Source of the DNA: Brachypodium distachyon
Taxonomy: Eukaryota; Streptophyta; Magnoliopsida; Poales; Poaceae
Length of the DNA: 64,000 nucleotides
Assembly: GCF_000005505.3 (NCBI RefSeq)
Contig: NC_016134.3
Span: forward strand, 10,956,624-11,020,623
Direction of reading: 5' to 3'
The notes below the pieces were generated by a model. It worked only from the letters and a program-made list of their open reading frames with translations, was not told where the DNA came from and did no database searches. The position numbers were made by a program, and so were the translations under genes. Below, piece after piece: positions 46,707 through 57,572 of this stretch (positions within the stretch are counted from its first letter, which is position 1; each line of letters opens with the position of its first letter).

Positions 46707-46745
46707 ATCCGGCCAGAGGAAGTACCACGCACAGCAACGACCGAA
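46679..46745. repeat. 28-bp perfect hairpin at the Harbinger break
   Basis: TTCGGTCGTTGCTGTGCG (start of the left arm, 46679-46706) is exactly complementary over 28 bp to 46718-46745, with an 11-nt loop ATCCGGCCAGA. The left arm continues the Harbinger ORF. The right arm is its inverted copy and leads into unrelated retroelement sequence. Confidence 0.9.
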
Positions 46746-49456
46746 AAATTATGCTATGCACGAGGAAAGCGCATGCATCACCGACCACAGTCTCCACTCC
46801 GGACAAAATTCGATCGGTCCCGAGAGCAATCGATCAGGAGAGAAAGGAATCAAGAATCAAAAAATCAAGACGAGCTGCAACGGCGACCATCGACTACGGG
46901 CGAGTTCAATTATTTGCGCATCGGGCGTGATCTCCACGAGAAGAAACCAATCTGCTAAATCACGAGAAGCCGCTCCGTGCGCCCGTGTATCGCAGCAATC
47001 CACAAGAAGACAAGCCGTTCTCGCAGTCAACCGCGACCGCAGGCTCCCAGTCGCGGAACGCGGCACGGCAGGATTAACTCCGCGTCCAGCAATTCAGTTC
47101 CACCAAGCCGCATCTGCGCGCCGGCACCGAAGTCGGCCTCGTCGAATCCCAATCAGCCCGGGTTCGCCGAGTCCCGAGCCACGTGGTCGCGTGCCTGCAC
47201 GCAGCACACGCAGCCGTGAGAGAATCGATTAATCCTAAAGAACCGGCGCCCTGTTTCCTTTTTTCAGCAGAACGGCGGCTTCAAGACAAACAAATTGATG
47301 GCACGTGGTGGATTACTAAAAGGAAAAAGAAGAGCAGAAGATGGTTCAGAGTTCAGAGTTCACGTAATGCCTAAAGTGGATTAACAGCAAGTCAAAGCAA
47401 CGCACGCTTAAAGCGGAAACCATAATCAACTCGTGTACCTGCGACTCCGGATCAAGACAGCCTGGGTCAGCCGCGTCTGTCAAATACGGACAATATCGTG
47501 ACCATCTACAACAGAAAAGGCATCGGCTCTGCGCTAGACGCGCACAGGAAAGTTTGAAGCGTCTGCCGGCGCTGACTCCGTCCGCGCGTCTGCCGTGGCG
47601 GTGGTTCGAAAGTGAAAATATTCACACAAATTTAGTTATTTTGATGTTCGAATTTTTTTAAACTATGTTATATAAAGGATTAGAAAATCTTCCGGCAACA
47701 CCCCTAGCTACGCCACTGCTGCCGCGACTCCGCCTCCGTGCCGACTCCCGACGACACTCCGATTCAGTACGGCCGCGCATCAACAACTTCGTCTACGCCG
47801 CGTTGACCATGTCCGTGCCCCGTCGACTCCGTCCGCTGCATCGACTTCCGTGCCGCGCGTCGACTCCATCAGCCGCACCCGACGACACTTGGGGGCTGCG
47901 CCATACAGGCCACACCGCCTCGTCGACTCCGTCAGCCACGGCCGATACTCGGGGGCTGCGCCGCACATGTCACATCGTCTTGGCCGCATCCGAACGACTA
48001 CCGCTGCACCCGATACTCGGGGGCTGCGCCACGAAAAGACACCCTGCAGATAAGTATTGTTATTTATTTGCTAATTTCGAGCATGACACATTCTGATCAA
48101 ACAACTAAAACTCACTCGACTATGAATAGTCGACCCTCTTCGGCTACGACTACTTGATGCACTTCAGAATCCTCGTAGTCGAAACACCTTCGACTCCATG
48201 TGCTAACAAACGTGCCGCCTAAGTAGCTGACTCTGCCTACGAAGTCGAGCCCATGAACTCCAATCCAGTTGCAGCTCAACTGACAGGTTGGCATGGGACA
48301 GAGACGACGGGCGTCAGGCTAACGAAAGGGCTTGCGTACGAGATAGCACGTCGAGTTCGATCAAATAACAAAATCATTGTTAAATAAATAAACTCATGAG
48401 ATATTTTAAAAGAACTGTATACTTTAGATTGTTTTGCAATTACTGTACCTTACGTCAAGCCAGGCAAGGCACGAAGGCCACGAAGATTTGAGCCTATGCT
48501 TGACTACCAACAGTCAACCATAGCCTCGGGGGCTACTCCCACCGGGAGTGCTCATCGCGTCTGTTCGACTCGCCGCTCATCGACGTCCGTTGTGCGGCTA
48601 CGTCCGACGCGACTCCGCCGACACGCCAACTACGACTACACGATATGTGGCCCGCGACTTCGAGTCTCTACCCGAGTCTACGACTCGGCTAGACACTCGG
48701 GGGCTACTTCCACCGAGAGCGCTGGCCGCGCACACGGTACTTCGGCTGCATCACCCTCCGGGTCCGTCGACCCCTCCACCCTTCGGGTCCGCCGGCTATA
48801 CCATCCTTCGGGTCCTCAACAGAGTCGACCACGATTATCTGCGCCAACAGTCAACAGAGCTCAAGTCGAGTCCGCTCCTTGATAAGCCTCACTCGCCGAT
48901 ACGAACTCAGAATCACACTCGACAATGGGTATTTTATAGTTTTCCCGGATCGCACAGACTGCGAAACACACCTGAAGCCATGTTCATAACGTGAAGGTAA
49001 GACCTGATGGCTTCCATCGGGCCTGGAAATCAGCACCTTCAGGCGATTCCAGTTTATCCATGCGCTTGCATGAAGAAAGATCCCAACGGACGCGTTGGTT
49101 GATCGCCCCACAGTATTGGATTTCGAGTCTGTAAAGCCCCCGGCAGGTTTGACTCGAATACTGCCAGTTATCCGGTTTCAAGCCTGGGGACTCAAATGCC
49201 GACATATGCTAACAAATTTTTTTGCCTCGATGCAATTAACTGGACTCGACCGGTCGAGTATTCCAGGCGTGTTACGCAACCATCCCACAAAGCTTTTCTG
49301 AATTCCGTCAAAATCATCCTATGTCTCTGAGGCATAGCTCGACGCACTTCCGAGTCAAGCAAACTAGTTTCAGCTCGACACATAGTCGAGTCAACGGCGT
49401 ATGATTCTTGAGTCCCTACCCGAGTCTACGTCTCGAACAGGGACTCGGGGGCTAAC
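46746..49456 (+). other. Interior of the LTR element, 3' half
   Basis: No retroviral domain. GATACTCGGGGGCTGCGCC-like units recur at about 47882, 47948 and 48014 (66-bp period). Related CTCGGGGGCTACT.CCACCG units lie near 48528 and 48700, and GGACTCGGGGGCTAAC abuts the 3' LTR. Long frames here (for example 46621-47232 and 48548-48994) are low-complexity and unsupported. Confidence 0.5.
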
Positions 49457-49928
49457 TGACGAGGGAATGACCCTTCGAGTCCTCAACCTTTGTATACCTG
49501 CTACAACCTAACAGGGAGCCCACACGAAGGCCCACTACAATCCGTGAAGCCGAACTACCTCGGCTTGCGGCTCAAGATAAAAACAAATAATTAAGGAAAC
49601 CAAATTAGGGTTTATCTCTAATTGTAACCAATTCGGACTCTACGCCCGAGACCTATCCTCCTATATAAAGGACTAGAAGGGGGAGCCGGGGAGGACAGAT
49701 CATATTCTCTGTTAGAGGGATCCACAGAGCTCATCTCTCATACATGACTCCATAGCAACCTTGTAATCTCTCCATCAATACAGATCAGACAAACAGGACG
49801 TAGGGGTACCTTCTGAACCTGAGTAAATGGTATCCCTTGTGTCCTTATTAGCCGACGGATCGTCAACACACACCATGCTCTTCCTAATCGAAAGCTTAGT
49901 TTGGGTATGCTGAGATAGCCCCTCGTCA
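49457..49928 (+). repeat. 3' LTR
   Basis: 472 bp, TGACGAGG...CCTCGTCA with 8-bp inverted termini, TATATAAAGGACTAGAAGG promoter box. It differs from the 5' LTR by scattered substitutions and small indels, so insertion is not very recent. It is followed by the CCCGT TSD. Confidence 0.88.
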
Positions 49929-49933
49929 CCCGT

Positions 49934-51075
49934 CATTTTCGGTTTTGTCAAAATTTATCCCTTGACCGCAGGCAAGAGACGAGAGCGCTGTTAAGTTTAT
50001 TTATTTATTTGAAAGAAGAGGGATGCTAAGTTGTCAGTTCCGATGTGTGCATCCATGCATTGCCTGGATGATTCGTGGGCCTAGCCAGGCGCTGGCCATT
50101 TAAGCAAGATATGATTAGCATGTATAAGCATAGGTTAATTCTGAAGCATGATACCCTAGTGCCTGCATGCTTTTCTTAGCAGTGTATCTGAAGATGATCG
50201 AAAATGCGGCTTGATAACTAATCTTTTGTTTTTAACACGCAAATCTTCAATGGACAATTTGGTCAGTTTGAATCAAAGAGTCCAGTACCAGTTATGTGCT
50301 TAATATATAGCCGAATTTTGATTAAACAACGGTCACGTCCCATAGCGTGTTTATTAATTAAAGTTTTTTAGATCAACAGGAACTCCCTCCCGGCTTCATT
50401 TTATTAAAATGAAACCAACCATGCCAGTGTCGGGGCCCCTTCCCCTTTTTAAAAAAAAAAAAAACACGCCAGTGTTTATTATTTACTTAATCCATTAATC
50501 CAAGACTTCATGGATGTGGTTTGCTAACTATTCACTTGCTGATAACACAGAAAGACATGACGGTGGATGTGTCGTTCCATCACACTTGATGCGCAGATGC
50601 GGCTGCGAATCTTCTTTAGTGGGGTACTTTCTCCTTAGCCTCGACGAGTTCCAACATCACCAACAACACCGGGTCACTCTCGTACCAATTTGTCCCACAC
50701 ACTACGCGAACAAGCACGGGCATTGCTGAGACTTAGACGAGAAGATCGGCAAAGCTTGATTTCCGGTGCCTCTCATACCCACACACCCATATGCCCATGG
50801 GAACTCAAGCTTGCCATCATATATAGGAAAAAAAAAATCAATACACAGATGCATTCTCGTAAGATTGTTCGTCTCGGTACGTGTAGTTTTCTGGCACAAT
50901 GTGGATCGGGTTGTTTTTCATTTGGGTTGTCTTGCCTTGGCTTTATATACACACAAAGGTTGATGATTGGGCATGCTCAATCCTTAATTTGTGTTCCATT
51001 TAGTACAGCTTGCGTATATATAAAGTCATTGGATACTTTTTCACTTTTATTTTCGTTTTTCGTTCACACTGAGAC
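49934..51075. repeat. Diverged tandem module 2, right part
   Basis: Resumes module 2 after the LTR element: TTTATCCCTTGACCG, GTGTGCATCCATGCATTGCCTGGATGATTCGTGG, ATGCGGCTTGATAACTAATC, GACAATTTGGTCAGTTTGAATC (50255-50276). A TATA block follows at about 50940-51010 (CTTTATATACACAC...GATTGGGCATGCTCAATC). These match module 1 between 41240 and 42150 in the same order. It is then interrupted by the LINE. Confidence 0.6.
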
Positions 51076-53937
51076 GACGGCATTCTTGCACGAAGACAAA
51101 GAAAAGATTGTTCACGACCACTTCTGTGTTTCTTTGGGTACGTCTTCCTCAAGGGGGTCGGCCCTAAACTGGCGGGCTGTTAGATATCAACCTTCTGATC
51201 TCTCGGACCTGGAGCTACCTATCACGATGGAGGAGATTACGGAGACAATTTTCTCTATGCCTATGGACAAAGCCCTAGGCCGGATGGTTTTACTGGCCTA
51301 TTCTTTCGCACTTGTTGGAACGTGATGAAGGAAGATGTGACAGCGGTCTTCTCTCGTTTGCACTCTCTTCAATCTGATAGTTTCGCTCTCTTAAATACGG
51401 CCAACATTTCTTTGCTCCCTAAGTCTTGCGAAGCCACTTCGATCTCTCACTACAAGCCGATTAGCCTTGTCCATGGTGTCACAAAGATCTTTTCAAAGCT
51501 TCTTACGAACCGGCTCGGCCTGAGACTCGACAATCTTGTTTCTGCTGCCCAGAGTGCCTTTATCAAGCGTCGATGCATCCAAGATAATTTCCTTTATGTC
51601 CAAAATGTGGTGCAGTCCTTCCAAAAATCAAAATCTCCGGCTCTTTTCCTCAAACTCGATATTACTAAAGCTTTTGACACTGTCAACTGGAGCTACCTTT
51701 TGGAGGCCCTGACGGCTTTTGGGTTAGGACGTCGTTGGCGTGATTGGATCTCCTTGCTCTTTGCCACTGCTACCTCTCGCCCCCTCCTCAATGGCTTGCC
51801 GGGTGAAAACTTTTCGCACCGCCATGGAGTTCGGCAGGGAGACCCGTTGTCCCCTATGCTCTTCATCCTTGCGATTGACCGCTTACACAGGCTTTTCCAC
51901 TTGGCCTCGTTGCAACAGGTTCTATCCCCGCTGCCTTCTCATTCGGCAAAACTTCGTGTTTCTCTTTACGCGGATGACGCGGCGATCTTCATCAACCCCA
52001 CCGTTCAAGACCTGCACGCCACTCAACGCAACCTTGAATCATTTGGTCAAATTTCGGGTCTTATTACGAACTTCTCCAAATCGTCTGTGCATCCCATCTG
52101 CTGTGATCACCTCGACCTCGACCAACTGCTCCTCCATTTTCCAGGCAGCCGCATGGGTTCCCATGCCGCTCCCTTGGCCTGCAGCTCCACGTCCGCAAGT
52201 TGAAGCGAATCCATGTGCAACCCCTTATTGACAAACTTGCGACGCGTCTACCGAGGTGGAAAGGGACCATGCTGTCCTCTGCTGGCAGGCTTACCTTGAC
52301 CAAGGCGGTCCTGTCGGCCATCCCGATCTTCCACATGTCAGTTTTCCCCATTGCAAAATGGGCCATCAAGAAGATGAACAAAATCAGCACATCTTTCCTT
52401 TGGATGGGCAAAGAGGAGGCGAATGGTAGTCACTGCTTGGTCAATTGGTCCAAAGTTTGCATGACTAGGAAGCTTGGCGCCCTAGGCATCTCTGACTTGG
52501 AGAAATTTAGTCGTGCATTGCGTCTGCGTTGGTTGTGGTACGAGTGGACATGTCCTAACAAATCATGGGTGGGAATGCCCCCTTGTGGTGCTCTTTTTTC
52601 TGCCTCCCCCACGGTGCAGATTGGCGGTGGTCATAAGGCAAAATTTTGGCATGACTCCTGGTTGGACGGTTTGGCTCCCAATGTCATCGCACCTACCATT
52701 TTTGCCATCACTAGGACGAAGAACCGTTCTGTGCATCATGATATTACCGAGGGGGCTTGGGTCCGCGCTTTAAGAGGCAAGATCTCCAATGCGGTTATCA
52801 ACTCGATGAGTTTGTCTCCCTTTGGTTGAGACTTCAAGGTGTGGTCCTGAACCCCGACTCTCCCGATTCTATCACTTGGCGTTGGACCTCACATGGTTCA
52901 TATACCTCCATCTCGGCGTACAAGGCTCAATTCCTCAGCTCCATCCATGCCCAACACGCTAACATTGTCTGGAAAGCCAAGGCCAAAAACAAGTGCAAAT
53001 TCTTCGCCTGGCTTTTTGTGCATAACAAGATCCTCACCGCTGACAATCTCACCGTCAGGGGCTGGCCGCACACTCCTGGATGTTTCCTTTGCGCTGATCC
53101 TCATGAGACCGGGACACACATTTTCCTTTGATGTCCCTTTGCCCGCCAGGTGTGGGAAAAAGTCCTTGACCACTACAACTTCAACATCCTTCAGCAGGTC
53201 AAGCCTTCTGACTACAGGACAGATCCCCTGACTTAAAGTCAGTGACTTCATCGTCACTTACATGTGGACCCAGTCCCACCTGTCAGTGACCATAAAGTCA
53301 CTTACTTTAAGTCAGGGGATCCAGGTCCGACTACAGGGACACTTGTGCCTGGTGGATTCAAGCCTCCAAGACGATTGACAAATAAACAAGACGTCAAGCC
53401 TTCTGACTACAGAAGAGATCCCCTGACTTAAAGTCAGTGACTTTACAGTCACTGACATGTGGACCCGGTCTCACCTGTCAGTGACCATAAAGTCACTAAC
53501 TTTAAGTCAGGGGATCCAAGTCCGACAACAGGGACACTTGTGCCTGGTGGATTCAAGCCTCTAAGACGATTGACAAATAAACAAGACAATATTTCAATGG
53601 GGTGGTCATTTACATCATGTGGAACATTTGGAAGGAGTGCAACCGCCGTATCTTTCAGACCGTGGCAGCTCCTGCTTTTGTTGTCGCGTTGCTTGCCCGT
53701 GACGCAATTGATACCCATAGGCTTGCTTTCCATTGCGTGACCGTGCCGTGAGGTTTCTTGTGGTTCTTCGGTTTTTCTGCCCGACCTACCGGCCAGCTGC
53801 GTTTGGTCCGTTGGGATAGTCTTTTTCTACTTCGTCTTTGGCTTTTTTCCTTGTTTTGACCTCGGTCGCTTGTACATATACTTGGTTTTCTCCTTCTAAT
53901 ATTGCATGGCAGAGCTCCTGCCTTTCACGGAAAAAAC
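51076..53937 (+). pseudogene. 5'-truncated LINE, reverse transcriptase and zf-RVT
   Basis: The RT region has motif A (LFLKLDITKAFDTVNW), motif B (GVRQGDPLSPMLFILAIDRL) and motif C (SLYADDAAIF), encoded around 51640-52000. It is followed by the LINE linker (RLPRWKGTMLSSAGRLTLTK) and a zf-RVT domain (KCKFFAWLFVHNKILTADNL, CFLCADPHETGTHIF). The endonuclease and ORF1 are absent, as in a 5'-truncated copy. Frameshifts occur near 51275, 52200 and 52830, and an in-frame TGA at 53129. A 195-bp tandem duplication interrupts it at about 53198-53587, after which the end resumes (YIMWNIWKECNRRIFQ). The 3' end, GCAGAGCTCCTGCCTTTCACGG then A-run, is the usual plant LINE tail. Confidence 0.88.
53198..53587. 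repeat. Two 195-bp tandem units, each with a MITE-like palindrome
   Basis: Unit 1 is 53198-53392 and unit 2 is 53393-53587, differing at about ten positions. Inside each, GATCCCCTGACTTAAAGT (53222-53239 in unit 1) is perfectly inverted at 53304-53321, enclosing further inverted GTCAGTGAC motifs. This is a MITE-like element of about 100 bp. The block splits the LINE coding sequence. Confidence 0.85.
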
Positions 53938-54744
53938 CCGATAGAAACCACCATAAGTAACTATTCCTTGAGATTCATCAATTTCCTTCTCGGCAAGGAT
54001 GACATTATCTAAATGAGGATTGACATTATCTAAATGAGGATTAACATTAGCTGGAAGCGCGATGCCACCCGTGCAATCAGAGCAACTCAAGATCACTATC
54101 GTTTGGTCTTTGTTTAGTTTTGTTCTACCTCAGTCAATCTGACTGTATATTCTTTCTGTATGCAAGATTGCAAGTGGACCACCGGGTTTTATACGCGGTT
54201 GATGGACTGGCTTATAATTTGCGTTGAATTTACTACTTTACTAGTATGGTGTCTGGCTGCTCTGAGCGATGAATCACGTCCTCGTCCGCTGCCCTGCGTG
54301 TCTCGACGCGCGTGTTTTCGCCAGAGTCGGACAGCCGTTCCATCGTGCTAGCTTAGCCGACGAGGAAGAACAGAGTAGGACCATATCTACTTCACCGCCG
54401 CACCCGCACCAGTCAGAAACGGCTTCAAGCGCGTCTGTAATCTGCCGGCTCAATCTCTCCGAGATGCTCATGTGGCTGCGTTCATGGGTGAGTGTACGTG
54501 TGTGTTTGCGAGCGTCTGTGTTTGTTTGGTTGTTTTTAAGCAATTGTAGGAAAAATAAAAGCACTGAAATGCTTGCATTCTCACATGATCTCCTGTCACA
54601 GTGAATCGTAATGCATTTTCACATGATCCTATCACGGTGAACCGTAATTTTCATTTGGGGCTTTTGTTGCTCGAGCTTTATATAGCCGGAATTCATTACG
54701 GCGTGTAAAGTTGTTGGACAGCTTTTGCTTCTATTCTTATTCAT
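53938..54744. other. Spacer with module landmarks
   Basis: After the LINE, a 21-bp tandem duplication (GACATTATCTAAATGAGGATT, 54001-54042) is followed by unassigned DNA. A further TATA block lies at 54676-54720 (GAGCTTTATATAGCC...GTAAAGTTGTTGGACAG), matching 40860 in module 1. No gene. Confidence 0.5.
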
Positions 54745-55402
54745 AATACATTGGAACTGTGTGCAGGAGATCGATGGGACTTCTCGCCTCCACGAAAGAT
54801 GAAGTCAACAATTCGTGATGACTGTGCCACATGCAACAAGGAACGGTAGGGCAGCGAGGCACCCTTTCTGGTAGTGCGATGCGGACGACGCGGCACTCAC
54901 CCGTACAGGTCGCGAAACGTTGACGCCAAAACATGGAAGATGGTCACGTCGGGCTCAGATCTCCTAAGCTGCTCACGAGGATCCACGTCACAGCTTGACT
55001 CCCAATGCCTCTCATACCCACGCCCACGCGCTGCGCAACTCAAGCTAGCCATCGCATATATGAAATGAATTAAATCTTGATCATATGATCGTTTGTCCAG
55101 GTAGGTGTAGTTTTCTAGCACGGTGGGTCGGATTGTTTTTCATTTGGGATCGATGTTGTGTTGTCTGGTCTTTATATATATACTCATGAGGCTCGATCTT
55201 ACATTTATTTCTAATTTATTGAAGTAGATAAAGTCATTGAACTTGACCAACGAGTAGGAATGTGTGGAAGTTCCATAAAGGTGTTGAAACAAAAATAAAG
55301 ACATTGCCATGGAAGATGTGCAGGGTATATGCACCTCATTATGTAAATTGTAATGATTCAAATAATATGCAAAAGGGGTACCTTGTGAAACAATGTAACA
55401 TA

Positions 55403-55503
55403 TTTCCTTCGTCCCTGACTCAAATTTGTCCATGAATATATTTATATCTAAAAAGCGTCTAAATACATGTGATATTTCGTCAACTTAATTGGGACGGAGG
55501 GAG
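55403..55503. mobile_element. Stowaway MITE in module 3
   Basis: TTTCCTTCGTCCC at the left end matches GGGACGGAGGGAG at the right as a terminal inverted repeat, with TA on both sides (55401-55402, 55504-55505). The interior carries the TATATCTAAAAAGCGTCTAAATACATG motif of Pooideae Stowaway elements. It is absent from module 4, so it came in after the duplication. Confidence 0.75.
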
Positions 55504-55557
55504 TACGATTGTTCAACTTCTTGAACTGGATGGTTACTAGTTCCTTTTGAAATTTAA

Positions 55558-55600
55558 TCCTCCCTCTGATACAAAGTAAGTGAAGTTTAGTCTTTTAGGT
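55558..55600. mobile_element. Stowaway left-end remnant
   Basis: CCTCCCTCTGATACAAAGTAAGTGAAG resembles the left end of a second Stowaway type. No right end is found, so it is a fragment. Confidence 0.4.
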
Positions 55601-55859
55601 TTTTTTTTGAGAATCGTCTTTTAGCTAAAAAGAAAAGCTATTTCTTCTCTCCTAGGCTGTTTGGGCCAAAATCCAGGCCAACTCTTCTCTCTCTCTCATT
55701 CGTTTCCACCTGGACGAAGCCCAGCACCAGGGCCCAACCGACCAGCCCGCTCTCTCATTCTTTCTTTTTCACTATCGGGCCTATCTCTGCCCTAGCTAGC
55801 CCATCTCCGACTCCCACTCGATGGCCGCTGCCGTTCCAGACTCCAGAACAAGTTCGATC

Positions 55860-57000
55860 GTGCGTTCGGGAGCCACGACAGCGATATGCATCAATGCATG
55901 CATTCTCACACGATCAAATCACAGTGGATCATAATTCCCATTAGTAATTTCTTCTAATTTCCTCATTCATAAAACATTGGAACTGTGTGCAGGAGAGGAG
56001 ACTCCTAGCTAGATGCCACGAAAGACCAAGTCAACAACTCGTGATGACTGTGACAAAGGCAACAAGAGTAACGTTAGGGCGGCGAGGCACCCTTTCGGGT
56101 AGCGTGATGCGGACGACGCGGCACTCACCCATACAGGTCGCGAGACGTGGACGACATGAGACGGATGATGCTCACATCGGACTCAGACCTCCTGTTCGTT
56201 CGGTCCTTACTCCTAAGCTTCTCAAAGACACTATGCGATCAAGCGCCGGCGCAGCTAGAAGGTCAACCAGGATCCATGACACAGCTTGGCTCCCAATGCC
56301 TCTCATACCCACGCCCACGCCCACGTGCAGCGCAGCTCAAGCTAGCCATCGCATATATGAAATGAATTAACTCTTCATCATATATATGATCGTTTGTCCA
56401 GGTAGGTGTAGTTTTCTAGCACGGTGGGTCGGATTGTTTTTCAATTCGGACGTTGTGTTGTCTGGCCTTTATATAGTCATGAGGCTCGATCTTACATTTA
56501 TGTTTAATTTATAGCAGTAGATAAAGTCATTGTACTTAACCAACGAGTAGGAACGTGTGGAAGTTCCATAAAGATGTGTTGAAACAAAAATAAAGACAAT
56601 TGCCATTGAAGATGTGCTTGGTATGTGCACCTCACTAATTATGAAATTATTCAAATAATATGCAAAAGGGGTACGTTGCGAAACAGTGCAACATACTGAT
56701 TTTCAACTTCTTGAATATTAGAACTTACTAATGACATTAATTTGTTGCATTTATTTCACATTTTTGTGGAGGCTTCTTGAAAAGAAAAGCTATTTTTCTT
56801 GAGAGGAAAAAGGAAAGCTATTTCTTCTCTCCTGGGATGTATGGGCCAAAATCTTCTCTCTCTTTCTCTCTTTCTCTCTCATTCGTTTCCGCCTGGACGA
56901 AGCCCAGCACTAATTAAGGCCCAACGGACTAGCGCGCTCTCTCGTTCATTCTTTTTCTCTATCCGGCCGCTCTCTGCCCTAGCCCATTTCTGACGAGAGA
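55860..57000. repeat. Tandem module 4
   Basis: Copy of module 3: GGAACTGTGTGCAGGAGA at 55979, CAAGTCAACAACTCGTGATGACTG, GGCGAGGCACCCTTTCGGG and GATGCGGACGACGCGGCACTCACCC. It continues with CCCAATGCCTCTCATACCC, the TATA block at 56467-56520 and CTATTTCTTCTCTCCTGGG...GACGAAGCCCAGCAC up to 57000. It lacks the Stowaway insert of module 3. It ends about 570 bp before the LRX start codon. Confidence 0.85.
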
Positions 57001-57572
57001 ACTGAGCGGGAGGCTTCCAAGCACGAATCTAATCTCGAATTCTCAAAAAAAGAAAAATCTAATCTCGAAGACAAAATCACCTGGCTAGAAAAACGAAAGT
57101 CGATTTATTTTTTAAAAAAACGGAGCTGTAAATTAGGAAAACTATCCTTTCCAGGGATCGAGAGAGATCAAGAAGAACATGCGTTACACGTGAATACGTG
57201 ATCTACAAGTGAAACGGCCGGAGAACGCAAATTAAGCCAAGAGCCCGCCGGCATTGTAGGCCGATCGTCGTTGAATTGAAGGCGGTCGTCCGTTGTAGCA
57301 GCTAGGTGGACGTACGCACGCCATTTGAGGCATATATGCAGGCCGCCAAGGAAATCCCCATGCCGTGAAACCCATCCCATTGTTCCTCTCCTCGCCCCAA
57401 ATTAAGCGCGGAACACGCGGCCAGCCTTCCAGTCGATGGCCCGGCTACAAACGCGGGCGGCCGGCCACCGCTACCTATTCCTGGAACACCGGCGAGACAG
57501 TACATCGCCTCCATATATCAGCAACCCCATGGCAAAGGAGACGCTGTCTGAAAATAATCTATCGATCCACTG
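57001..57572 (+). promoter_or_regulatory. LRX upstream region
   Basis: Presumed promoter and 5' UTR of the LRX gene. A CATATATCAG box at 57510-57519, about 55 bp before the ATG, is a weak TATA candidate. No other recognised element. Confidence 0.35.

Larger units (their letters stand above)
43782..49933 (+). mobile_element. Complete non-autonomous LTR retrotransposon with TSD
   Basis: A perfect 5-bp TSD, CCCGT, lies at 43782-43786 and 49929-49933. The element is 43787-49928, with LTRs starting TGACGAG and the 3' LTR ending CCTCGTCA. The 6-kb interior has no gag, protease, RT or integrase, so it is non-autonomous (LARD-like). It contains a nested Harbinger piece (44987-46706) and several copies of ACTCGGGGGCT, the motif that also lies just before the 3' LTR as its polypurine tract. 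Confidence 0.88.
54745..55830. repeat. Tandem module 3
   Basis: GGAACTGTGTGCAGGAGA (54753) leads into GATGAAGTCAACAATTCGTGATGACTG, GCAGCGAGGCACCCTTT, GCGGACGACGCGGCACTCACCC and CCCAATGCCTCTCATACCCACG. A TATA block follows (55170-55200, TCTTTATATATA...GAGGCTCGATCTTACATTTA), then CTATTTCTTCTCTCCT...GACGAAGCCCAGCAC at the end. The same order recurs in module 4, about 1.2 kb further on. Confidence 0.85.
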
